This document shows positions 11,700-21,224 of a stretch of DNA of 64,000 nucleotides, in pieces; position 1 is the first letter of the stretch, and each line of letters opens with the position of its first letter. A program made the translations under genes and the position numbers. The stretch comes from Ascaphus truei (lineage: Eukaryota > Chordata > Amphibia > Anura > Ascaphidae): the NCBI GenBank assembly GCA_036426205.1, contig WSYH01000265.1:124001-188000 (forward strand). Direction: 5' to 3'. Under the pieces are notes generated by a model. It was not told the origin of the DNA. It worked only from the letters and a program-made list of their open reading frames with translations, and did not search any database.

Positions 11700-13440
11700 T
11701 TTAATTGATTTGTGGGCCTTTGCTGTGATCACTTTCCAAGGGTGATCAGGCTCATTTATCTTTGGTCGATGACCTTTCGGGCGTCATCTGCGTCGACCCC
11801 CAACCCCCCTATGATCTCCAGAGTTTCAAGAGGCGACTCGTCTGAAGGGGGGTGGGTAGGACGGGGAGGGGGAAGGAAAAGGAGTGTGGGGAGAAAGGGA
11901 TAGCTTGAAAAAGAAACCTGAGGGCTATGAGAGAGCACAACCATGTGAAACCTTCCTTGCTCTACTGGCAAAGGTGGAGGGCTTATTGCCCTTTAGAGAT
12001 CTTCCAACGTGCTCTCGGGAATGGTGCCCTGAGTGGAGGGGGGGACTGAGCCCCTCTCTCATCTTGCATTTAATTTTTTTTTCCCTTTAGTACAACAGCT
12101 TTTAAAGTTTGGGGGAGCCATGGAGGCAAGTATCTATCAGTGGAGGGGGGGCTGGGATGGTGGGGAGGGGTGGACATAAGGGGGAAGAAAGGGGGGGATG
12201 GAAGGGGATACGGGTGAGACATATGCGGAAGGAAGGCGAGAGGGTGTGGAACCGTATGGTGAGGTGGAATGTGAAGTTGGGTGTGGAGGAAACGGAGGGG
12301 AATCAATTGTACTCCATTTTTCGAATATCTAATCAGTGTAGGGTGGGTGGGATAGGTGGGGGGCGGGAGGGTGAGGGGGGTAGACATGGAGGGGGAAGGA
12401 AGGGGGAGTGGACGGGAGGGGGGAAAGGGGGGGAAGGCAGGGGGAGGGGGAAAAAGGAGAGGGGGAGGAGAGGGGAAACAGAGGTGAGGGAGAGAGATCC
12501 ACTGTACCCCATATTGCATTTAAAAAGAGCCTTTGTTGGTACCTGCTATATGTATAACATCAAACCTAAAAACTTCTACTTTTTGAAACAGCTACTCAAA
12601 AGGAGTCATGTCTTAATACACTGGAGATAGCATCAACCATTGTATGACTTTAAACAGACGATTTCCACTTTGTGACAGGAGAAGATGGGGGGAGGGAGAG
12701 GAGGAAGGGGTGGAGGAGGGAGGGAGGGGGGGATGGTGGGAGGGAGGAGAGGGGATGGGGGAAGGGGAGGGGGGATGGTGTGGGAGGGAGGGGGAGGAGG
12801 GGCGCAGGGGGTAGGGTGGGGGGAGGGGAAAAAACCACCGGGGCCAGTGGTGTACTGACTGGGAATCCTTGTTTGTATTTGCTATACTTATAACAGCAAA
12901 ACATAATAGCTTATACAGTTTTAAACATTCAAACAGGTGGAATCTTATCATAATACTACATAAGTACCATCAATCCATATATTAATTCAGGCGGACGTTT
13001 TCCACTTTGTGACAGGAGTGGGGGGTGGGGGAGGGGAGGGCAAAATCCACCGGGTCCTGTATTGCAATTACTAGGAATCCCTGTTGATATTTGCTATATG
13101 TATAACATCAGCTACAATAACTTATACAGTAGAAAACACTTATACAAGAGGTGCTCTGGAAATAACATCAAACCGTGTATAAACTTTAACAAACATTTTC
13201 AATTTCAGGGGGAGCTGGGTGGGGCGCCCCTGGGGGTGGGTGGGGGGCCGGACAGGTGGGAGGGGATGGTGAAGGGTGGGGGATGGGGGGGAGGTGGTAG
13301 AGGGTGGGGAATGGGGTTCCGCTGAGCAGACTCCCTGGTTTGTGGTGTATTTATGGAAGTGGATAATCATTCATAATTTTTTACTAACTGTAGACCTACG
13401 ACCCAGGGTCTCAGCGTGGCATCTCGGCTCGGACCTTTAG
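11700..13440. repeat. G-rich tandem monomers between L1 ORF1 and ORF2
   Basis: The 1.7-kb spacer alternates AT-rich and G-rich blocks. AT-rich blocks sharing TATTTGCTATATGTATAACA-type sequence occur near 12540, 12870 and 13085. TTTCCACTTTGTGACAGGAG recurs near 12660 and 13000. Each monomer then runs into long GGGGAGGGG tracts (12130-12480, 12685-12830, 13015-13050, 13205-13315). The tracts are on the window plus strand, so L1 transcripts are C-rich here. ORFs called in these tracts are low-complexity artefacts. Confidence 0.8.
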
Positions 13441-13809
13441 TTGGAGTCTTCACAGCGGTACCAGCCAATGTGTGAGTATCGCCCACACCATCTTAGTGAG
13501 ATGGTGGGGAGGGGAGTTCATCATCAGGAGGAGGGGGATGGGGAAGGGGGAGGGCGGAGGGCGGAGGGCAAGGGAGGAGGGGGGGTGGGACCCCAATCCG
13601 ATACAGGGGCCTGCCGGTTCAGAGAAGATCATCGGGGTCGGACCCAGGGAGGGGGGGGGGGGCGGAAGACCACAGTGGAATTGTCCCCCCCCCGTCCCAC
13701 AGGTGCATCGACCCTCCATCGCCTGGTGTTGGAGCTCCGGTTGGTGGGGCAGGTCCAAGACTCTTTCGCCCAGATCCGCTCCGATGAAGCAGGCGTGGAA
13801 TCCGCTCTT

Positions 13810-14702
13810 CTTTTTCTCTAGTCCTCTGTGCTTGGGTTCCTTTGGGATGTCCTCTGGTTTCTCCTTGGGGAGGGCGATCTGCAGGAACCTTCCTCCTCGA
13901 CTCCTTCATTCAGGGAGGGGAGGCCCAGTGCCTTCAGGAATCGGGGGACGTCTTCTGTGTAGGATATTGTGTGGAATTTACCCTCCGCAAGCACTATTAA
14001 TTTAAGAGGAAATCCCCAGCGGTACTTTATGTTCTTTTCTCTCAACAGGATCGTGAGGGGTCTTAGCTCTTTCCTTCTTTCGATAGTTGCTTTGGCTTAA
14101 TTCGAGTATATATGTAGAGGTGTATCTTTGAAGGAAATTGTTCCTTTATTCCTGCTTGCTGTTAGGACGCGCTCTTTCTGGGAATATGAGTGGAATCTAA
14201 CAAGAACATCCCTGTTTTATTTGGGATCAGAGAATTTAGGGCCAAGAGCTCTGTGTACTCGATCGAGCTCTAGAGTTTCCTAGGACAGGTCAGGTGCCAG
14301 TTCAAGAAATAATTCCCTCAGGTATGATCGTAGGGCTTCTGCTGGAATTGATTCCGGTGTATTGCGCACCCTGATATTCTGTCGCCTCTCTCTATTCTCT
14401 TGATCTTCGATAGATTCTTTTAAAGATCTTATCTCATATGCCATTCTATTTAGGTCATCATCTGTGTTTGATTGTGCGTTTTCGATGTCTTCCACCCTTT
14501 GCTCCGTGGCCTCTGTTCTTTTTGTTAGGGCCTCCATATCTCCTTTCAGGGTGTTAATGGCCTTGTTGAGGTCCTCCTGGAAACCTTTTCGCATCCTGGA
14601 GAAATGTTTCTCCATATATGCTTGTGTGAGTTCCCCCGTGGTGCCTGTGACACCGACGCCAGCTCCTCCTCGGCCCCCTCTGGAGCACATGTCCGTCGCC
14701 AT
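13810..14702 (-). pseudogene. L1 ORF1 protein (coiled coil, RRM, C-terminal domain)
   Basis: L1 ORF1 encodes the RNA-binding trimeric chaperone of the L1 ribonucleoprotein. The open segment 14702-14280 (140 aa) begins at an ATG. It has a heptad-rich coiled coil (about residues 30-95), then the RRM entry IEDQENRERRQNIRVRN. The C-terminal domain appears in another frame at 14045-13818, with KYRWGFPLKLIV and DVPRFLKALGLP, hallmark L1 ORF1 C-terminal motifs. At least one frameshift lies between 14280 and 14045. A Pro/Ser/Arg-rich tail may continue to about 13450 in the G-rich spacer. Confidence 0.88.
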
Positions 14703-14920
14703 CTTGCGAGGCCTCGTTGATTATTGCTTGGCGCGGACTCGGGGAGAAGTAGGCTGTTACTCTTTGGGGTAGCGTTTTTTGTTTTTATTAGCCATCTTTG
14801 CTGACCAGCTAATTGTGTGGTACCGCAGGTAGGGGCCACAGAATGAATCCCTCAGACGTCTGTATCCGCTAATGTCCCTGAAAGTCTCAGGTGTGGGGCT
14901 TTTGATAAGCAGAGTAAGCA

Positions 14921-14965
14921 CTTTTTTTTATTTTTTATTTATTTATTTATTTATTTATTTTTCCT
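14921..14965. repeat. (TTTA)n microsatellite
   Basis: Poly-T followed by about seven perfect TTTA units, upstream of a C/T-rich tract to 15002. 14703-14920 is L1 leader without other features. Confidence 0.9.
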
Positions 14966-14999
14966 TTCTCCACCCTTTCTCCCCTTTCCCCCCCCTTTT

Positions 15000-16653
15000 T
15001 TTATGTATAGGCACTCAAAGGCCTCTCTGGGGCAGGACACACAGGGCACTCTCCTGGGCTCTCTCCTCCTTGCCTACTTCCCTCCCTCCTGCATGGTGGC
15101 GTTGGCCATCTTGTTTGGGGTATTTTATTTAATGCAGAGACTCTCCCCTGCAGCCCCACGCACAGTTGGATCCTTTGGCAAGGGGGGTGCTCACGTGTGC
15201 TCCCCCTCCTGTCTGACAGTGCCCCGGTTCGGATCAGCACTTTATTTGGTCTTGCTTGCTTGTGTAGGGATGTAGGGGGATGGCGGGGAGGGGGTTGCAC
15301 AGTGGAGCGTGCTGCCTCCGTCTTACCTCGTGGCAGCAGACTGTCCCCAGACCCCAAGGGGAAGAGCTCCTTGCGATTCACCGCAGGCCCGAGTTCTGCA
15401 GGGCGCTCTGAGCTCCGGCGACCCTCCCGCTCCGTGGGCTTGCTGCATAGCCTCCGATCCCGTCTAGTCCGCCAGAGGCAGAGGGCGATTTCTCGGCGGG
15501 GGGTCAGGGACCCCAGGGGATCCGTCGGGGCACCGCAAATTTTAGCTGGGAGCCGGTACAAGCACTCTTATGGCGAGGAGGGCTTTGTATTACCGTCCGT
15601 GGAGGTTTGTTTGCTTTGCCTTCTGTTTAGCTTAGCTTTTATTGTGGTTGACGCTTGATCTGGTTAATTTCTTTTAGAGGGGCTTGGGAGCCGGTCCTTC
15701 AGGCAGCCATTTCCTTTGATGCCACCGGAAGTCTCACTTTATACATTTTCTAATTAAAATGTCCTTCAGTAAGTCTTTTGGTGTGAGGGATAGAGTGAAA
15801 ATGTGAACTGTTTCATCCTCACTAGCCATATCCCTTTGGCTAAGGCCCCGCTCCCAGAGTAAGCACGCCCGCACTGCAGACAGGCGGTGCGCTGACATAC
15901 ACAGACCGCGATATGCGGTCTGTAAGGAGCGGGAGCCAGAGCGGGAGGTGGGCGGGAGTGGGATGTTTGACAGGGAGGGGGGGCGTGGCTTGAGTGGAGG
16001 GACCCGCTACTCTCCCCCCCCTCCCTCCACGGACTCGGGCTAGAGCTGCTGATGGTAAGCAACACACACACACACACACACAGGCACTCATATACACACA
16101 CACACAGGCACACACATACACACACACACACAGGCACACACATACACACACAGACAGAGGCAGGCACTCACGCACTCATACACACACACACACAGACAGA
16201 GGCAGGCACTCACGCACTCATACACACACACACACAGACAGAGGCAGGCACTCACGCACTCAGGCACACACATACACACACACAGACAGGCACTCACGCA
16301 CTCAGACACATACACACACACAGACAGGCACGCTGCTTTCACTCCACACTCCTCCCCGCTCCCTGAAGCCTCTCCTCCTCCCGAAGCCTCCCCTCCCCAT
16401 TGGCTCACAGCCACACCACGTGACGCGTCAACGCTAGGGATCACCATTTTCTTGTGTCCCATAGCGGCTGACGCGCCACATCGTGTAGTGCGCTGTGCCG
16501 CCAGGGGGGACCGGGACCGGCTCGGGAGGATTCCCCTGCTGGTGGGGAACTCGTGTGTGGCCGCCCGCGCCAACAAGCGCAGCAGGACCGAGGCCTTATA
16601 CTCTGCAAAAGTAGAAAATAGATATCTAAATTTGCAGATTATAAGGGATAAGA
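15000..16653. other. GC-rich, CpG-rich leader, possibly L1 5' UTR
   Basis: This 1.6-kb stretch lies upstream of L1 ORF1. It contains GCCATCTTGT (a YY1-type site, 15107-15116), CCGGAAGT (ETS type, near 15728) and a CACGTG E-box near 16418. No convincing ORF is present, and the proline-rich and CA-encoded ORFs are compositional. It may be the 5' UTR/promoter of the minus-strand L1 or a separate repeat. Most of it is repeated at 29356-30947 with many small indels. Confidence 0.55.
16055..16335. repeat. CA-rich minisatellite with about 44-bp higher-order unit
   Basis: Runs of (CA)n are interrupted by a repeating block GACAGAGGCAGGCACTCACG plus CACTCATA, present about three to four times. A degraded version lies at 30358-30640. 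ORFs on both strands here (Thr/His or Cys/Val repeats) are artefacts. Confidence 0.9.
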
Positions 16654-16668
16654 TATTTGTGAAAACTA

Positions 16669-16948
16669 CAATTGGGTAATATGGTGCTCAAGTATGCAGT
16701 CCTATCATATGCAATTATAGAGATAACCTCCTGGAACATAAATACAGTACCACTAGTGGAAGGGCTCCAGTTACCCTGAAGGCAGGGGTAGTTGCATGAA
16801 AACACCCACCCCTAACCTCATTGGGCTGGCCCCCAATAGTACTCACAATAATATTGTTGATCCCAGGGTTACTCACAGTCTGCGTGCTGTCGCCAAAGGG
16901 TAGAATCCTGTACAGAGTTGTTGATGCAACGCACAGCAAGAAGGGGGA
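16669..16948 (-). repeat. Inverted PLE 5' UTR fragment
   Basis: This segment is the reverse complement of about 18199-18482 (end of pseudo-LTR plus 5' UTR). Its outer end touches the target duplication. Inverted 5' fragments at PLE left ends are typical of their integration. Confidence 0.9.
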
Positions 16949-17284
16949 TGTGTCCTCCTACTCTGAACTACCACATGATCCAACGCCAACCTTCATGAAT
17001 GAATTGCAGGACTTGATAGATTTGGGATCAGCAACTCAGGTTCTCAAAAAAAAAAAAAAGAGATAGGATTTTTGGTTAACCCCCACCCCATAATCCCAGT
17101 TTTTCACCATCTCCCAAAGGTCCATAAGACATTGGTCGACCCTCCTGGTCGTCCAATTGTCTCTAGTATTGGATCTTTGGGAGATTCTTCGGGCGGACAG
17201 TTGTCACCCCAGATCGGTGATTACTGGTATCCCTAAAAGCCAGTACCTCAGACTGAGGAGGAATTGCTCCACATTAGATTCTGA
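16949..17284 (+). pseudogene. Internally deleted PLE RT/endonuclease fragment
   Basis: 16950-17200 matches the RT ORF at 20278-20515, including a TTTTTCACCATCTCCCAAAG block. It then jumps to a piece equal to 21166-21262 and again to 3' UTR sequence like 22402. The A-run at 17046-17060 is expanded and breaks the frame. These jumps are either true deletions in the 5'-truncated tandem copy or assembly joins. The equivalent place in the 31229-32116 copy has no deletion. Confidence 0.8.
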
Positions 17285-17824
17285 GTTTTTTCTGAGTTTT
17301 TCTAATTTTTTGTATTAAGTGTATAGGAAATAATTGAATATTTTTCTCTTCATAATCTTTCCTCTGTTCTTCTGAAATAATTGAATATTTTTCTCTTCAT
17401 AATCTTTCCTCTGTTCTTCTGGAGGGTTGTATAAATGGTTTTAATATAGGTATAAGTATAATTAAAGATATAGATTTATATTTTTTATATTATTTGATTA
17501 AACTTTTTGTTTTTAATTTGACAATAATTATGTGTTTTGTATGTATGGGGTACAGTCTGCCTTATAAGTTACATTAATTTAGAATTTTCTATGTGCCATA
17601 TGTTTGGTGTGTCACTTCCTCCATTGGTGTGGCACATGTATGGGTGTCTCCATAGGTTTATGGGGCATTACCATCTTTGTTCCCCTTATGGTGGTCATTT
17701 ATACTAATTATTTGCCGTCTTTATTGAATTTAGACTTGCTGAGCCATTTATGCGCATATATTCAGGACAATAACCGTTCCCTGTAATGGGATCGAGGTCT
17801 CTTTTTTTATTACCAGATATAGAC

Positions 17825-18060
17825 TGCGCATGCGCGAACAGTCGTGACTTACCTGGAACGCATCTCGCGAGATTTAGCCCTCCATTGCCCTGCATTGCGT
17901 TCCACAGAGCAGGAGTGTTTGGCAGGCGGATGTCTCAGTGGCTAAACAGGTAAATAAACGCTTCTGTTGTGGCGCTGGCACAGCTGTGTATTATCAAATC
18001 ATTATGCAAATTCTAATTAGCATTTTTTGGCGCCAAACGGCAGACTGTCTCTATAAATAG
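17825..18060 (+). promoter_or_regulatory. PLE pseudo-LTR promoter: NRF1, TCTCGCGAGA, octamer, TATA
   Basis: Four textbook promoter elements line up: TGCGCATGCGC (NRF1 palindrome, 17825-17835), TCTCGCGAGA (17863-17872), ATGCAAAT (octamer, 18004-18011) and CTATAAATAG (TATA-like, 18051-18060). A transcription start about 25-30 bp downstream would fall just before the hammerhead-like motif. The same string recurs in the other pseudo-LTRs near 22895-23120 and 33820-34050, with indels. Activity is inferred from motif content only. Confidence 0.6.
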
Positions 18061-18087
18061 TGTGTAACATACCATGTTTGACTGACT

Positions 18088-18127
18088 TCTTGATAAAGTG
18101 CAATTCTCACTGCACGAAACGCATAGA
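18088..18127 (+). ncRNA. Hammerhead-ribozyme-like motif in PLE pseudo-LTR
   Basis: CTTGATAAAG is followed by a hairpin GTGCA...TGCAC and then CGAAACGCAT (CGAAACGCGTAG in other copies). This matches the order core-1 (CUGAUGA-like), stem II, GAAA, then a tiny CGCG stem III and a UA site. PLEs are known to carry hammerhead motifs in pseudo-LTRs. Here core-1 reads UUGAUAA rather than CUGAUGA, so activity is doubtful and the copy may be degenerate. Equivalents lie at 23156-23195, about 34073-34112 and 47009-47048. Confidence 0.5.
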
Positions 18128-18203
18128 AGGTTGCAGCCTTCCACATTTTAATGATTCTACAATAAAGAAGATTTTTGCCAGACCTGCTGTCACCCCCTTC
18201 TTG

Positions 18204-18633
18204 CTGTGCGTTGCATCAACAACTCTGTACAGGATTCTACCCTTTGGCGACAGCACGCAGACTGTGAGTAACCCTGGGATCAACAATATTATTGTGAGTA
18301 CTATTGGGGGCCAGCCCAATGAGGTTAGGGGTGGGTGTTTTCATGCAACTACCCCTGCCTTCAGGGTAACTGGAGCCCTTCCACTAGTGGTACTGTATTC
18401 ATGTCCCAGGAGGTTATCTCTATAATTGCATATGATAGGACTGCATACTTGAGCACCATATTACCCAATTGTATGTCTACTTACCTACATGGTAGCTCGT
18501 TTTGGATGTCCTACAGTTAAACAGCACTTTTCATTATTGGATTGGACGACTGTGTTGGTGACCTAAGCAGGTCTGTGCATTTTTTCATAGATATTTTATG
18601 GACTTTTAATATATTGTTTGCAAGTGGAACCAT
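18204..18633 (+). other. PLE 5' UTR
   Basis: Non-coding leader between the pseudo-LTR and the first ATG of ORF1. Its first part is the source of the inverted fragment at 16669-16948. Confidence 0.75.
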
Positions 18634-19617
18634 AATGGAAGTAACAGAGGATATAAATGCCACAGTACCATTGATTTCTTATACCTTTAATTGTGGAGAT
18701 GATTCTTCAAGGAAAAAGAAAGCACTTGTGTTTTTGAGAATGTGGTGGACATTGATACTAATGATGCTGCCGATCTGAAGATATATTTTCAGAAATTGGA
18801 AAGGTTGCTAATTTACAAGAGGAGGATTTGGTGGGACATTGTTGCTACTGAAAATTACATTAAAATGGAAAGAATTCCCAGAGGTTTAAGGGTGAAGAAA
18901 GCTCCAACTTTCGGTTTTCCTGATAAGGACTTTGAGAATCAGTGGATTCAAACGCTTAACCACTGCTCTTTTAAGCTGATGGATCTAATATTGCAGCAAA
19001 AGATTAAGGAGAAGGACTCTATTGATATTCAGATTAAAGATTTACAGGATAAGTTGCGCCTGTTCCAGGATATGAGAGGTTTCGCCAATTATGACAAAAT
19101 TTTATCTAACACTGTTGATGAAGCAGAACGTGAAATTATGATTAGGAAACAGAATAAATACGATCGAGACCGCATAGATTATGAGAAAAAACAAATATAT
19201 AGGTGGCAAAGAACTGCTACTGTCTTTGATCGATCCACCCAAAATACATCTAGGAGTAATACACGTAGATCAACACCAAATAAATCAATATTAAAAGGCA
19301 GTACTAGTGAACCACTAAGCGGTGATTCTGAATTCTCAGATGGAGATAACGCTTCACATTCTGTCTCTTTTGTGGATATGGAGACAAGGTCCAGTAATGT
19401 TGATTATGAAACCAACTCTCAAACCAGGGACATAAGGGGCTCAATTGATGCTAATCCCTCAAGAGGAGATTCTCAGGCGGGCAGATCAAATGATTCTTAT
19501 CATCATGTACAGCAGTCAAAAAACTACTCAGTCTTCAGGAAAAACGAAAAAGAACCAGGAGGGGGAAGAAAAGATGCAGGGGGAAAAAGAGCACACAAGA
19601 GAAAGAAGAATTATTAA
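18634..19617 (+). CDS. PLE ORF1 (N-terminal region), one frameshift
   Basis: The likely start is the ATG at 18634 (MEVTEDINATVPLISY...). That frame breaks in an A-rich stretch near 18712-18720, and the main frame continues to the TAA at 19617 (292 codons from 18742, which is a GTG, not a real start). The protein has an N-terminal helical part, a coiled-coil-like region (LQQKIKEKDSIDIQIKDLQDK starts near residue 84 of the open piece), a Ser/Asn-rich middle and a Lys/Arg-rich tail. It resembles the poorly conserved N-terminal extension of PLE proteins and has no catalytic motif. It overlaps the RT frame by 124 nt at a slippery site. The indel may be a sequencing error. Confidence 0.65.
19518..19524 (+). 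promoter_or_regulatory. Candidate -1 ribosomal frameshift site A_AAA_AAC
   Basis: In the ORF1 frame the codons are TCA AAA AAC, giving the canonical slippery heptamer A AAA AAC. A -1 slip enters the RT frame, which is open from 19494 onward. The first in-frame ATG of the RT frame (19710) lies after the conserved LSKPEISLLNKGLKYAPT block, so an independent start there would lose conserved sequence. No clear pseudoknot was identified by eye. Confidence 0.45.
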
Positions 19618-21224
19618 CCAACCCTAATAATGTTATAAACCTTTCAGGTATTGAATTATCCAAGCCAGAGATTTCTCTCCTCAATAAAGGCCTAAAATAT
19701 GCGCCCACTATGGGCATTGATTTGTTTGGAACAGTTGTAGATGTACAAAAGTATGTCCGCAAACTGACCCTAAAAAAATTTTTTCATCTAAAAAGTGGGG
19801 ACAAATCTCTGACTGAGACTTCACTCGAGGCTAATCCTCCAGTGAACTCTGCTGGTTCTGCCTTGACTATAGGTACTTCTGTTTCTCCCCCCCCACAGGT
19901 TATGTTGGACTCATTTAAAGACATATGTGCCCTAAGGGATTTGAATGACCTTGATGACCAAAATTATGTGGAGGACTCCCAGACTTACAGTTTTGGAGAC
20001 TGGGATTCCAATTTTAAAGAAAAATCGGTGTTCTACCCTTCCTGTGCTAAAGGTCCTTATCTTTCAATGTTTGAAAATCTAGTGATTCGTGACCTTAGGT
20101 TTCTGGCCTATGGTTTTTCATTTTCAAGTATTAGTAATGACAATCTGAATGGGGAGGAACGTTTGGCCATCAAAACATTACAGAATAATCCAATGTTGAT
20201 AATCAAAAATGCTGATAAGGGAGGTGCAGTGATGGTTCAGAGTAGGACTGACTATCTCAAGGAGGCTTTTCGCCAACTTGGGGATGTGTCCTCCTACTCT
20301 GAACTACCACATGATCCAATGCCAACCTTCATGAATGAATTGCAGGACTTGATAGATTTGGGATCAGCAACTCAGGTTCTCAACAAAAAAGAGATAGGAT
20401 TTTTGGTTAACCCCCAACCCATAATCCCAGTTTTTCACCATCTCCCAAAGGTCCATAAGACATTGGCCGACCCTCCTGGTCGTCCAATTGTCTCTAGTAT
20501 TGGATCTTTGGGAGATGGTTTATCTCGTTACGTTAATGCTTATTTACAGCCCTTTGTTAGGGCTTTACCTTCCTTCATCCTTGACTCTGGTGATTTGTTG
20601 GTACAATTACAAAAAGTCATATGGAAACCTGACTATCTTTGGGTATCTATGGATGTGGTCTCCCTGTACTCAATTATTGCGCACGATCTGGGTTTGGCAG
20701 CTGTTCGTCACTTCATTGAATGTCCGGGAAGCTCAATGTTAATGACCACTTTTATCACTGAATCCATTCTTTTTCTTCTCACACACAATTATTTTCTTTT
20801 TGAGCACCAATTTTATTTGCAACAACGGGGGACAGCAATGGGGACAAGTTTTGCCCCCTCCTATGCGAACCTTTTTATGGGGTGGTGGGAGCATGTTTTT
20901 ATTTATAACAGCACTAATAAATTTAGACACAATATAGTTTTCTATAAACGTTTTATTGATGATTTACTTATAATTTGGCACGGGAGCACAGACACATTGG
21001 AATCATTTTTTGAATATGTTAATAATAATAATTTAAATATTCAATTTACCACCAACTTTAATGCACATCACATTAGCTTCCTTGACACTTTATTATATGT
21101 GGATATGAACCAACAGATTCAAACGGACACTTTTAGGAAAAGTAACTCGAGAAATACAATTCTTCGGGCGGACAGTTGTCACCCCAGATCGGTGATTACT
21201 GGTATTACTGGTCTAAACACCTAA
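19524..21224 (+). CDS. Penelope-like reverse transcriptase
   Basis: RT of a Penelope-like element, which primes on cleaved DNA or free 3' ends in the nucleus. Counting from the ATG at 19710, motifs in order are: IKNADKGGAVMVQ (residue 169 on), the HHLPKVHK block, [28 protein letters not shown] (motif A, Asp near 313), RGTAMGTSFAPSYANLFM (near 372) and YKRFIDDLLIIW (motif C, DD near 416). The conserved upstream block NVINLSGIELSKPEISLLNK is in the same frame before 19710. The frame ends early at 21222 because about 14 extra bases follow VITGI. Other copies continue there with [13 protein letters not shown] into the thumb and endonuclease. Confidence 0.92.
   Translation, partial: LLSLQEKRKRTRRGKKRCRGKKSTQEKEELLTNPNNVINLSGIELSKPEISLLNKGLKYAPTMGIDLFGTVVDVQKYVRKLTLKKFFHLKSGDKSLTETSLEANPPVNSAGSALTIGTSVSPPPQVMLDSFKDICALRDLNDLDDQNYVEDSQTYSFGDWDSNFKEKSVFYPSCAKGPYLSMFENLVIRDLRFLAYGFSFSSISNDNLNGEERLAIKTLQNNPMLIIKNADKGGAVMVQSRTDYLKEAFRQLGDVSSYSELPHDPMPTFMNELQDLIDLGSATQVLNKKEIGFLVNPQPIIPVFHHLPKVHKTLADPPGRPIVSSIGSLGDGLSRYVNAYLQPFVRALPSFILDSGDLLVQLQKVIWKPDYLWVSMDVVSLYSIIAHDLGLAAVRHFIECPGSSMLMTTFITESILFLLTHNYFLFEHQFYLQQRGTAMGTSFAPSYANLFMGWWEHVFIYNSTNKFRHNIVFYKRFIDDLLIIWHGSTDTLESFFEYVNNNNLNIQFTTNFNAHHISFLDTLLYVDMNQQIQTDTFRKSNSRNTILRADSCHPRSVITGITGLNT

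Larger units (their letters stand above)
1972..14850 (-). mobile_element. L1-clade LINE, disrupted by nested insertions
   Basis: Read on the minus strand this is a two-ORF LINE: ORF1 (coiled coil, RRM-type and C-terminal domains), a long repetitive inter-ORF spacer, and ORF2 (APE-type endonuclease, linker, RT, start of the C-terminal region). ORF2 is broken by a foldback element at 9822-10838 and an LTR retrotransposon at 3843-9405. Coding similarity resumes precisely on the far side of each. The 3' part of ORF2 is missing beyond 1972. Stops and frameshifts make it inactive. The 5' boundary is uncertain and the GC-rich leader to 16653 may belong to it. Confidence 0.9.
17285..18203 (+). repeat. 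Upstream PLE pseudo-LTR
   Basis: It is homologous to 22395-23290 and 33300-34212. It opens with TTTTTTCTGAG repeats and an AT-rich part, in which a 46-bp unit (GAAATAATTGAATATTTTTC...) is tandemly duplicated at about 17328-17420. It ends in a compact GC-rich promoter-like segment and a hammerhead-like motif. It is really the 3' end of the upstream truncated copy, placed to drive the downstream full copy. Confidence 0.85.

Noticed and set aside
12109..12951. Long ORFs on both strands in G/C-rich tracts
   Set aside because: Gly/Arg or Pro/Ser low-complexity translations of GGGGAGGGG repeats. No domain or conserved start.
15766..16576. Overlapping ORFs with Thr-His and Cys-Val repeats
   Set aside because: They are translations of the CA minisatellite in several frames.
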